7,019 nucleotides of DNA, from the NCBI GenBank assembly GCA_028865845.1, contig JAGWJK010000215.1, forward strand, positions 1 to 7,019, read 5' to 3'. The notes under the pieces are model-generated. The model was given only the letters and a program-made list of their open reading frames with translations. It ran no database searches and had not been told where the DNA came from. Below are positions 1 through 5,180 of the stretch, piece by piece (within the stretch, counting starts at the first letter, position 1; each line of letters begins with the position of its first letter). A program made the position numbers and the translations under genes. The DNA is from Rhizobiaceae bacterium (lineage in GTDB: Bacteria; Pseudomonadota; Alphaproteobacteria; Rhizobiales; Rhizobiaceae).

Positions 1-600
1 CAAACGGCCGCGTTTTGCTTCACCGCTGCCGAAGCCGAGCTCAACGCGGCCGACGCGAGACTGGGCGACGGCGATACCGGCGGCATGCTGAAGCGCCTCG
101 CCGATGGCGTTGGCAAGGTCGATCTCAGCAGCACCGACGATCTGGGTGTGGCCTTCATGGAGCTTGCCAAGGCTGCTTCGGCGTCCACCGGGTCCAGCCT
201 TGGCACCCTGGTCATGACTGCGCTCATGTCGCTGTCCAAGGCTACGCGCGGGGAGACGAAATTGCCGGCCGAACGCTTTCCTGAATTCCTCTCAGACATC
301 TGCGCCGCTATGCTTGCTCGCGGTGGAGCGGCACTCGGCGACAAGACGGTCATCGACGGATTGCAGGCGGTTGCCGAGGCCCTCTCCACCGCTAGACCGG
401 CCGATTATGCCGTGGTTGCCGACCGGGCCGCGAAGGAAGCGCTCGACAGCTTTCGGGATCGCCCCAATCGCATCGGCCGCGCCCGTGTTTATGGCGACAA
501 GAGCCGTGGGCTCGATGATCCAGGAATGCTTGCTCTTAGCAAGTTATGCGCGGCATTTGCCGGAAACGTTCAGGCTCGGGAAGCCGCAAAGGAAGGATAA
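1..600 (+). CDS. DhaL-type dihydroxyacetone/ketotriose-tetrose kinase domain, 5' end cut by window
   Basis: The frame is open from the first base to TAA at 598-600 and gives 199 residues. It reads as a DhaL (DAK2) domain, the ADP/ATP-binding half of dihydroxyacetone kinases. Visible motifs, numbered from the window edge, are D18-A-R-L-G-D23-G-D25-T-G, whose three Asp match the Mg-nucleotide ligands of DhaL; STGSSLGTL near 66-74; GDKTVIDG near 115-122; and GRARVYGDKS...DDPG near 158-176. Thr rather than His after the last Asp resembles ATP-dependent DhaKL enzymes more than the PTS-linked E. coli DhaL (family knowledge). If it is a stand-alone subunit of about 210 residues, only some 10-30 codons are missing; a fused DhaK-DhaL protein would extend much further. 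The in-frame ATG at 85 cannot be the start because it lies behind the metal motif. It sits directly upstream of the aldolase and hydratase genes. The true substrate (dihydroxyacetone, erythrulose or other) cannot be told. Confidence 0.85.
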   Translation, partial: QTAAFCFTAAEAELNAADARLGDGDTGGMLKRLADGVGKVDLSSTDDLGVAFMELAKAASASTGSSLGTLVMTALMSLSKATRGETKLPAERFPEFLSDICAAMLARGGAALGDKTVIDGLQAVAEALSTARPADYAVVADRAAKEALDSFRDRPNRIGRARVYGDKSRGLDDPGMLALSKLCAAFAGNVQAREAAKEG

Positions 601-1322
601 GCGCCTCGACCACCACCAATAGCATCAAGCTTGCAATCGCCGAGCAACGCAAGATTCGCGGGCTACATCTGACATTCCCGCATACGGGGATCATCGAGCT
701 TCTGGCCATCGTCGGTGTCGACTATGTCTACCTCGACGGCGAGCACGGCGCTTTCGACAATCGCGACCTTGAATATGCCTGCGTCACTGCGGAACGGCAT
801 GGCATCACGGCGATTGCCCGCGTGCCGGACCCGTCGGCAGCGACGATCTGCAGGTTTCTCGATCGCGGTGTCAAAGGCATCGTCGTTCCGCACGTCGATT
901 CGCTCGCCGACGCCAAGGCAGTGATCGATGCTGCCTATTTCGGCCCCATCGGCAACCGCTCGTTCGGTGGCAACCGCCCGAAATTCACCGCCGGCATCGC
1001 CGACATGCCAGCCCATATGGCTCAATCCAATAAAGACATGTGCGTTTCGATCATGATCGAGACCGTTGGCGCGCTTGAGGCTGCCGGCGATATTGCCGCC
1101 CTGCCTGGTATCGACTATTTGAGCTTTGGCATGATGGACTTGGCACAGTCGCTGGGCCATCCGGGCAACCCCGGACATCCCGATGTCGCGGCGGCCGTCG
1201 AGGACGCCTCGCGCCGCATTCGGGCTGCCGGAAAACCCGTGCGCGAGGATTTTGTTCGGGTTGGTTGGATCAACGATCTCATCGTTCGCGGCGCAAGACA
1301 GTTTTTTCAAACAGAGGAATGA
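546..1322 (+). CDS. HpcH/HpaI-family class II pyruvate aldolase (start uncertain)
   Basis: This is a metal-dependent aldolase of the HpcH/HpaI (2-dehydro-3-deoxyglucarate / 2,4-dihydroxyhept-2-ene-dioate aldolase) family, which cleaves 4-hydroxy-2-oxo acids to pyruvate plus an aldehyde. Numbered from ATG 546, it shows LDGEHG with His67 (general-base position), ARVP with Arg92 (substrate-carboxylate Arg), GVKGIVVPHVDS (108-119), the IET metal Glu162, and GIDYLSFGMMDLAQSLG with Asp188. These fit the known His/Arg/Glu/Asp set of the family. The start is a problem. ATG 546 lies inside the DhaL frame, has no Shine-Dalgarno sequence, and gives a basic, Arg/Gly-rich leader absent from relatives. Family-like sequence begins only around 600, where the frame offers ATA at 597 right after AAGGAAGG. 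From 597 the protein would be 241 residues. ATG 546 is reported because it is the only standard start codon before 669. The product probably works with the hydratase that follows; the substrate is unknown. Confidence 0.85.
   Translation: MRGICRKRSGSGSRKGRISASTTTNSIKLAIAEQRKIRGLHLTFPHTGIIELLAIVGVDYVYLDGEHGAFDNRDLEYACVTAERHGITAIARVPDPSAATICRFLDRGVKGIVVPHVDSLADAKAVIDAAYFGPIGNRSFGGNRPKFTAGIADMPAHMAQSNKDMCVSIMIETVGALEAAGDIAALPGIDYLSFGMMDLAQSLGHPGNPGHPDVAAAVEDASRRIRAAGKPVREDFVRVGWINDLIVRGARQFFQTEE
588..602 (+). promoter_or_regulatory. Shine-Dalgarno and ATAA junction between DhaL and aldolase genes
   Basis: AAAGGAAGG (588-596) is a strong purine-rich ribosome-binding sequence and is followed at once by ATAA. 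The TAA ends the DhaL gene, and ATA is in the aldolase frame. The gene pairs at 1319-1322 and 4344-4347 have ATGA in the same role, so a G-to-A change here would have kept the upstream stop while removing the downstream ATG. The Shine-Dalgarno reading is direct; the lost ATG is inference. Confidence 0.55.
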
Positions 1323-1327
1323 GCACG

Positions 1328-2101
1328 ATGAACGCGCCGGACCTGGAGACGGCCATAAGGCTGCTGAGTGACGCGGCCGAAAGTGGTGAATGGCTTACGG
1401 AACTGCCGCCTGCCAGCAAGCCGCCCTCGATCCCCGAGGCCTTGGCCATGCAGGAAGTGTTGGTCCAGCGGCTCGGCGGCCCTGTTGCCGGCTGGAAGGT
1501 GGTAACCGACGCTCCCTCGGGACTGTCGATGTGGGGCGCGATGTTCGCAAGGGATTGCTTTGCGAACCCTGCGAAGGTCGATGGCACCATGTATTCCCCG
1601 ATGGGCGTCGAGGGTGAGATCGCCTTTCGCTTCGATCGTCCTCTCGAACGCCGCGCCGAGCCTTATTCGCGTTCGGAAATCGAAGCCGTGCTCACGGCAT
1701 TTCCGGCGATCGAGATCGTTTCGAGCCGTTTCGTCAGCTATCAGGATACGCCGCCACTCGACAGGGTCGCCGACCGCATGTCGAACGGCGGCCTGGTAAT
1801 CGGGGAGGCTCGTCCGGACTGGCGGGATATGGATCTCTCCAAGCTGCGGGTGACGCTGACCTGCGACGGCGTCGATATCCTCGACAGGGTCGGCGGCCAT
1901 ATGCGCGGTGATCCCATGTTGCCGGTGGTGGAATTCATTCACACAGTCCAAGCCGAAAAGTCGTTCGCGGTGGGTGAACTGATCACCGCCGGCACGTTGA
2001 CCGACCTCACCTTCGCCAAGCCGGGCCAGCACTACACGGTCGAATTCCATGGCTTCGGTCGCGTCGAACTGACCTTCAGGAACACCGTGGGCAACGGCTG
2101 A
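1328..2101 (+). CDS. 2-keto-4-pentenoate hydratase-like protein (MhpD/HpaH/DmpH group, FAH superfamily)
   Basis: A protein of 257 residues that looks like the hydratase/decarboxylase branch of the fumarylacetoacetate-hydrolase superfamily (MhpD, HpaH/HpcG, XylJ). These enzymes add water to 2-hydroxy-penta-2,4-dienoates to make 4-hydroxy-2-oxo acids, or decarboxylate related acids. Visible motifs are GWKV (55-58), VEGEIAFRF (94-102) with the E-x-E pair Glu95/Glu97, FPAIEIVSSRF (125-135) with Glu129, SNGGLVIG (152-159), GDPML (175-179) and a C-terminal AGTLTDLTFAKPGQHY (221-236). Glu95, Glu97 and Glu129 fit the three acidic metal ligands described for HpcG/MhpD. ATG 1328 is chosen because AGAGGA (1313-1318) stands 9 nt before it. 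An in-frame ATG at 1319 overlaps the aldolase stop as ATGA but touches the Shine-Dalgarno sequence; it would add MST. The gene follows the aldolase without a gap, the usual hydratase-aldolase pairing of meta-cleavage lower pathways, although here a kinase-type gene precedes. A decarboxylase role cannot be excluded. Confidence 0.85.
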   Translation: MNAPDLETAIRLLSDAAESGEWLTELPPASKPPSIPEALAMQEVLVQRLGGPVAGWKVVTDAPSGLSMWGAMFARDCFANPAKVDGTMYSPMGVEGEIAFRFDRPLERRAEPYSRSEIEAVLTAFPAIEIVSSRFVSYQDTPPLDRVADRMSNGGLVIGEARPDWRDMDLSKLRVTLTCDGVDILDRVGGHMRGDPMLPVVEFIHTVQAEKSFAVGELITAGTLTDLTFAKPGQHYTVEFHGFGRVELTFRNTVGNG

Positions 2102-2110
2102 GACCTTTCA

Positions 2111-2147
2111 TCGCGGCTCGCGACGGACATGCCGACGCGAGCCGCGA
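2111..2147. terminator. Perfect 12-bp inverted repeat between convergent genes
   Basis: TCGCGGCTCGCG (2111-2122) and CGCGAGCCGCGA (2136-2147) are exact reverse complements separated by 13 nt. The repeat lies between the hydratase stop (2101) and the stop of the convergent HtrA-like gene (2157). It is therefore well placed to end transcripts from both sides. There is no clear T run on either strand, so a classical intrinsic terminator is not proven; a hairpin that protects the 3' end or stalls polymerase is the alternative. Confidence 0.6.
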
Positions 2148-2156
2148 AGGGCTATA

Positions 2157-3062
2157 TTATTGAAGCTGCGGCTTCTTCAGGAAGCTGTTGCGGTCCGCCG
2201 ATTTGACGCGCAGCCAAGCTTCGCGGCCGTCTCGCAGGACGCGCATGGGGATTTCGGCGCCAGCCGGACCGCTGCTCCAGACCTTGCGATAGAAATCCGC
2301 AAGACCATCGACTTCGCCATCGCGGATCTCCGAGATGATGTCGCCTTGACGCAGGCCTGCCTGTTCGGCCGGCCCACCTTCGGCGACATTCATGACAACG
2401 ACGCCGCCGTTGCTTTCGGCGGAAAACGCGCCAAGCCATGGCCGCGGCGGCTTGTCGACCTTGCCGCGACGCAGCAGATCGTCGAGAATAGGCGGCAGGA
2501 GATTGATCGGCACCACCATGTTGATGTCAGCCGCCTCTCCGCTTTTCAGCATTTGCAGCCGAAGAGAACCGATACCGAGGAGCTTGCCTTCGGCATCGAC
2601 CAATGCTGCGCCGCCCCATGCCGGATGGGCCGGCGCGATAAAGATGGCCTCATCGAGCAGATATTCCCAATAACCCGCAAATTCCTGCTTGGCGACGATA
2701 TTCGCCTCGATGAATTCGCCCAATCCGTCGGCAAAGACGACGGGATCGCCGACATCGGCCTTGGAGGCATCGCCGAATTCCAATGGCGGAGCATCGAGCT
2801 TGCCCAGGGCCTGCACCAATCCAAAGCCGGTCTCCTGGTCATAGGCCAGCGGATGGGCCGGAACCACGCGTCCGTCGCTGTTCGTCAGCCACACCTCGTC
2901 GGCCTCGGTGATCAAATAACCGATCGTGAGCACCAGCCCGTTTTCCCGGATGGCGACGCCGCTACCTTCTCTGAGAGTTCCGAGGGTCGTTGCCGTGAAG
3001 GCATCTTCGGGGATGGAGGAGCGCACGGCCACGACCGACCGCAAAATCCTATCGATATCCAT
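2157..3062 (-). CDS. HtrA/DegP-like trypsin-fold protein with PDZ domain, apparently catalytically dead
   Basis: A protein of 301 residues from ATG 3062, with a trypsin-fold part (about 1-195) and one PDZ domain (about 208-296; WLGAF, then GGPAEQAGLRQGDIISEIRDG). GSGVAIRENG at 33-42 is the usual HtrA entry motif. At the three catalytic places, the TNxHVI box reads TIGYLI (Tyr49 for His), the DxxxDLA box reads DQETGFGL (Gly79 or Phe80 for Asp) and the GNSGGPL box reads PAWGGAAL (Trp149 for Ser). Proteolysis is therefore unlikely, while fold and peptide-binding PDZ look intact. No signal peptide or membrane segment is visible, so it is probably cytoplasmic, unlike periplasmic DegP. ATG 3062 is preferred because AGGA stands 8 nt upstream; in-frame ATGs at 3071 and 3116 are possible longer starts. 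It is a single gene, convergent with the hydratase block and divergent from the esterase pair. Its role as scaffold or chaperone is inference. Confidence 0.8.
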   Translation of the reverse strand: MDIDRILRSVVAVRSSIPEDAFTATTLGTLREGSGVAIRENGLVLTIGYLITEADEVWLTNSDGRVVPAHPLAYDQETGFGLVQALGKLDAPPLEFGDASKADVGDPVVFADGLGEFIEANIVAKQEFAGYWEYLLDEAIFIAPAHPAWGGAALVDAEGKLLGIGSLRLQMLKSGEAADINMVVPINLLPPILDDLLRRGKVDKPPRPWLGAFSAESNGGVVVMNVAEGGPAEQAGLRQGDIISEIRDGEVDGLADFYRKVWSSGPAGAEIPMRVLRDGREAWLRVKSADRNSFLKKPQLQ

Positions 3063-3124
3063 GCTTTTCATCCTGCTGAGGCTCTCGACCCGGGCTCCGC
3101 AGACCACGGCATCCACCCGAGACC

Positions 3125-3158
3125 ATATGCATATTCTTCACTAAAAGTATGAAGATGC
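3125..3158. repeat. Palindrome ATATGCATAT and overlapping imperfect inverted repeat
   Basis: ATATGCATAT (3125-3134) is a perfect 10-bp palindrome. It overlaps an imperfect inverted repeat: GCAT...CTTCA (3129-3140, with ATT inserted) against TGAAGATGC (3150-3158) around a 9-nt centre. This AT-rich patch sits upstream of the HtrA-like gene in GC-rich surroundings, so an operator or promoter region for that gene is possible. No regulator can be named. Confidence 0.35.
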
Positions 3159-3197
3159 AGACCTCAAGGCAAGACTTCGGCACGTGTAATTTCCGTA

Positions 3198-3221
3198 ATG
3201 GACCACCCGTGGCTGATCCAT
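3198..3221. repeat. Nested inverted repeat
   Basis: ATGGA (3198-3202) followed by CCAC (3203-3206) can pair with GTGG (3209-3212) and, after the four bases CTGA, with TCCAT (3217-3221). The result is a 9-bp stem with a 4-nt bulge and a very tight 2-nt centre. The short centre favours a protein-binding site over an RNA hairpin. No function is known. Confidence 0.4.
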
Positions 3222-3244
3222 GTCCCCGGCTGACACAGTATGAA

Positions 3245-3268
3245 AGACGCTGAAAAACGATAGCGTCT
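3245..3268. repeat. Inverted repeat with 7-bp arms upstream of the esterase pair
   Basis: AGACGCT (3245-3251) and AGCGTCT (3262-3268) are exact reverse complements around a 10-nt A-rich loop. A G-T pair could extend the stem inward. It lies about 120 bases before the first esterase start, so it could be a leader hairpin or operator. No T run follows, which argues against an intrinsic terminator. Confidence 0.4.
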
Positions 3269-3387
3269 CATCGGGAAGCCGCCAGCCATAGCCGATGTGA
3301 CCGGGAGACGAGGCGATCAAGCGTTTTTGAGGGTATTGTCACCCGCTTTGCCTTGCGCCGCCTGTCTTTTCGCGAAACAAGCGTCGA

Positions 3388-4347
3388 ATGGCCATTCCAA
3401 AAACACATCCTTTCGCCTTCGATCCAACCTACGGCATGGGGCTCGAGCAGCTTCGCGCCATCGCCCCGCCCGAAGCGCCGTCAGGCTTCGACGATTTCTG
3501 GGAGAACCGGTACCGGCAGGCGCTTGCGGTCGATCCGCAACCAAGACTTAGCCTCAGCAAGTTCAGCCATGACGATTGGCATGTGCACGATATCGTCTAC
3601 CGCTCGACCGGCGCGTTTGAGATCGGCGGCTGGCTGTTGCTGCCGCGAAAGGGAGAGGTCCGCCGCGGCCTCGTAGTCGGGCATGGCTATGGCGGCCGCG
3701 ATATGCCGGACTTCGACGTTCCCGTCGAAGGAACCGCAATCCTGTTTCCCTGCTTTCGCGGAATTTCCCGCAGCGCCCATCCGCCGATTCCGGCCGATCC
3801 GGGCGGACACGTGCTCTACGATATCGACAGGCCCGACGACTATATCATTGGCGGTTGCGTTGACGATGCCTGGGTCGGCGTGTCGGCACTTCTTGCCCTT
3901 TACCCCTGGCTTGCCGGGAAAATCGGCTATAGCGGCATCAGCTTCGGCGGCGGCATCGGCGCCCTTGCCATCGCCTTCGACCAGCGCATCGATCGCGGGC
4001 ACCTCGTGGTGCCGACATTTGGCCACCGGCCATTATGGCTGACGCTGCCGACCATCGGCAGCGCCCAATCCGTTCAGGCCTACCAGCAGGCCCATGGCAG
4101 CATGCTCCAGAAGCTGAGGCTGTTCGATGCTGCGATTGCTGCAATGCGCATAAAACAGCCCATGCTTACCGCCGTTGCCCTCTTCGATCCGGCCGTTGCG
4201 CCGCCTTGTCAGTTCGCTGTCGCAAATTCGCTCGAAAAATTTAATGAAATCTTCATCCTCGATGCCGGCCATTTCGATTATCCTGACAGTGCAGTGCAAA
4301 ACGCGGTTCTCCGCGACAAGGTCGGACGATTTTTCAAGGTGCCATGA
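3388..4347 (+). CDS. Acetyl-xylan-esterase-like alpha/beta hydrolase (AXE1 / CE7 type)
   Basis: A protein of 319 residues, the usual length of AXE1/cephalosporin-C deacetylase (CE7) esterases, which remove acetyl groups from xylo-oligosaccharides and similar small substrates. It has the N-terminal GFDDFWENRY (33-42), the oxyanion-side HGYGGR (99-104) and FRGISRS (123-129), the nucleophile elbow YSGISFGGG with Ser185, the acid loop VALFDPAVAPP with Asp267, and DAGHFDY with His295. The triad Ser-Asp-His is therefore complete. The elbow reads GISFG where CE7 enzymes usually have GxSQG, so substrate specificity may differ. No signal peptide is seen, which suggests a cytoplasmic enzyme acting on imported compounds. 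ATG 3388 is the only start after the stop at 3328 in this frame; its Shine-Dalgarno sequence is weak. The stop overlaps the next gene by four bases. The acetyl-ester role is family-based; another small-ester substrate is possible. Confidence 0.82.
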   Translation: MAIPKTHPFAFDPTYGMGLEQLRAIAPPEAPSGFDDFWENRYRQALAVDPQPRLSLSKFSHDDWHVHDIVYRSTGAFEIGGWLLLPRKGEVRRGLVVGHGYGGRDMPDFDVPVEGTAILFPCFRGISRSAHPPIPADPGGHVLYDIDRPDDYIIGGCVDDAWVGVSALLALYPWLAGKIGYSGISFGGGIGALAIAFDQRIDRGHLVVPTFGHRPLWLTLPTIGSAQSVQAYQQAHGSMLQKLRLFDAAIAAMRIKQPMLTAVALFDPAVAPPCQFAVANSLEKFNEIFILDAGHFDYPDSAVQNAVLRDKVGRFFKVP

Positions 4348-5072
4348 ACCGCGAATATTTTCGCTGGTATAGCCAGCGACTGCATCGAGATATGGAGCTA
4401 TTGGTCTTCGGCCATGCCGGCGCCAAGGTCTTGATGTTTCCGACGCGCGACGGACGTTTCTGGGAATATGAGAATGTCGGCATCGTCGTCAGCCTTGCCG
4501 ACAAGGTGCGGGCTGGCCAACTGCATCATTACTTCATCGAAGGCCTCGCAACCGAAACCTTCTACGGCTTTCATCAGCACCCCGCCGACCGCATTCGCCG
4601 GCATGTGGCATTCGAAGATTATATACTGAATGAAGTGCTGCCATTGATGGCGCAGAAGAATTCGCATGAGTGCACCATTGTGCACGGCTGCAGTTTGGGC
4701 GCCTTCCAGGCCACGAGCCTCGTCTTCCGCCACCCTCACCTTTTCCGCAAGCTCGTCGCTTTTTCCGGTCGCTACGACCTGACGATGAAGGTCGAATGCT
4801 TCAGCGATCTGTTCGACGGCTACTACGACGATACCGTCTATTTTCATACGCCAACGCATTTTCTGCCGGGACTTGCCAACGGCTGGCAGCTCGACAGACT
4901 GCGCGAAGTCGAGATCGTCTTGACCATCGGCAACACCGATCCCTTCCTCGATAACAACCGCCATCTCAGCCATCTTCTCGGCGAGAAGAATATCGACCAT
5001 CGGCTGCATGTCTGGGATGGGCGCGCCCACCGGGCCGGCGCCTGGCGGAGAATGGCCCCGCTTTACATTTGA
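4344..5072 (+). CDS. Esterase-family alpha/beta hydrolase (COG4947-like)
   Basis: A protein of 242 residues of the putative-esterase fold group (esterase D-like, COG4947 type), a family usually about this length with largely unknown substrates. It begins with the typical NREYFRWYSQRL...MELLVFG segment followed by KVLMFPTRDGRFWEYE (28-43). The nucleophile elbow is HGCSLGAFQA with Ser117, the acid is in GNTDPFLDNN (Asp199 the better candidate, Asp203 the alternative), and the His is in WDGRAHR (His229). The triad appears complete. No signal peptide is seen. ATG 4344 overlaps the stop of the preceding esterase as ATGA, with AAGG at 4336-4339 only 4 nt ahead, so translational coupling is likely. 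The residues after His229 (RAGAW) differ from the HDWPxW pattern I recall for this family. An intracellular ester or thioester hydrolase is the safe call. Confidence 0.8.
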   Translation: MNREYFRWYSQRLHRDMELLVFGHAGAKVLMFPTRDGRFWEYENVGIVVSLADKVRAGQLHHYFIEGLATETFYGFHQHPADRIRRHVAFEDYILNEVLPLMAQKNSHECTIVHGCSLGAFQATSLVFRHPHLFRKLVAFSGRYDLTMKVECFSDLFDGYYDDTVYFHTPTHFLPGLANGWQLDRLREVEIVLTIGNTDPFLDNNRHLSHLLGEKNIDHRLHVWDGRAHRAGAWRRMAPLYI

Positions 5073-5127
5073 GATAGCGGCCAACTCGGCAAATCAATGT
5101 CGGCATTTGGCAACAGGCTCACAAGCC

Positions 5128-5149
5128 GGCCGCCGCTTGCGCGGCGACC
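5128..5149 (-). terminator. GCAA-tetraloop hairpin downstream of yghU
   Basis: Read on the minus strand, a stem of CGCCGC/GCGGCG closes a GCAA (GNRA) tetraloop and extends outward by a G-U and two G-C pairs, giving nine pairs. It lies about 30 nt past the yghU stop codon. A small 4-bp hairpin (5117-5128, GGCT/AGCC) follows. On the plus strand the outer stem has a C-A mismatch, so the minus reading is favoured. There is no T run, so this is a terminator-like or 3'-stabilising hairpin. Confidence 0.4.
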
Positions 5150-5180
5150 ATCGGCCTCTCAAAGCTGAGGCGGAGCCGGA

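Larger units (their letters stand above)
3072..3387. other. Non-coding divergent intergenic region with several inverted repeats
   Basis: About 315 bases lie between the 5' ends of the HtrA-like gene (minus) and the first esterase gene (plus), so promoters for both should be here. No convincing sigma-70 -35/-10 pair could be picked for either strand. It holds a 10-bp palindrome, an imperfect hairpin at 3129-3158, a nested repeat at 3198-3221 and a 7-bp-arm hairpin at 3245-3268, listed separately. The minus-strand gene could extend to 3116 if its most upstream ATG is used. No credible protein gene is seen in 3117-3387. Confidence 0.6.

Noticed and set aside
663..2050. Two long minus-strand open frames (663-1310 and 1307-2050) opposite the aldolase and hydratase
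   Set aside because: They are antisense to two well-supported enzymes, and neither translation resembles a known protein.
2160..3152. Long plus-strand open frame (330 codons) opposite the HtrA-like gene
   Set aside because: It is the antisense shadow of a gene with clear HtrA and PDZ motifs. Its translation shows no recognisable domain, and long antisense frames are common in GC-rich coding DNA.
3240..3263. Seven-codon mini-ORF (MKDAEKR) overlapping the 3245-3268 hairpin, as a possible leader peptide
   Set aside because: It has no Shine-Dalgarno sequence and no run of repeated regulatory codons; an ORF this short is expected by chance.
3297..3551. Plus-strand open frame of 84 codons entering the first esterase gene
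   Set aside because: It overlaps the esterase start in another frame, has no recognisable motif, and is Arg/Ala-rich like a typical GC-rich shadow frame.
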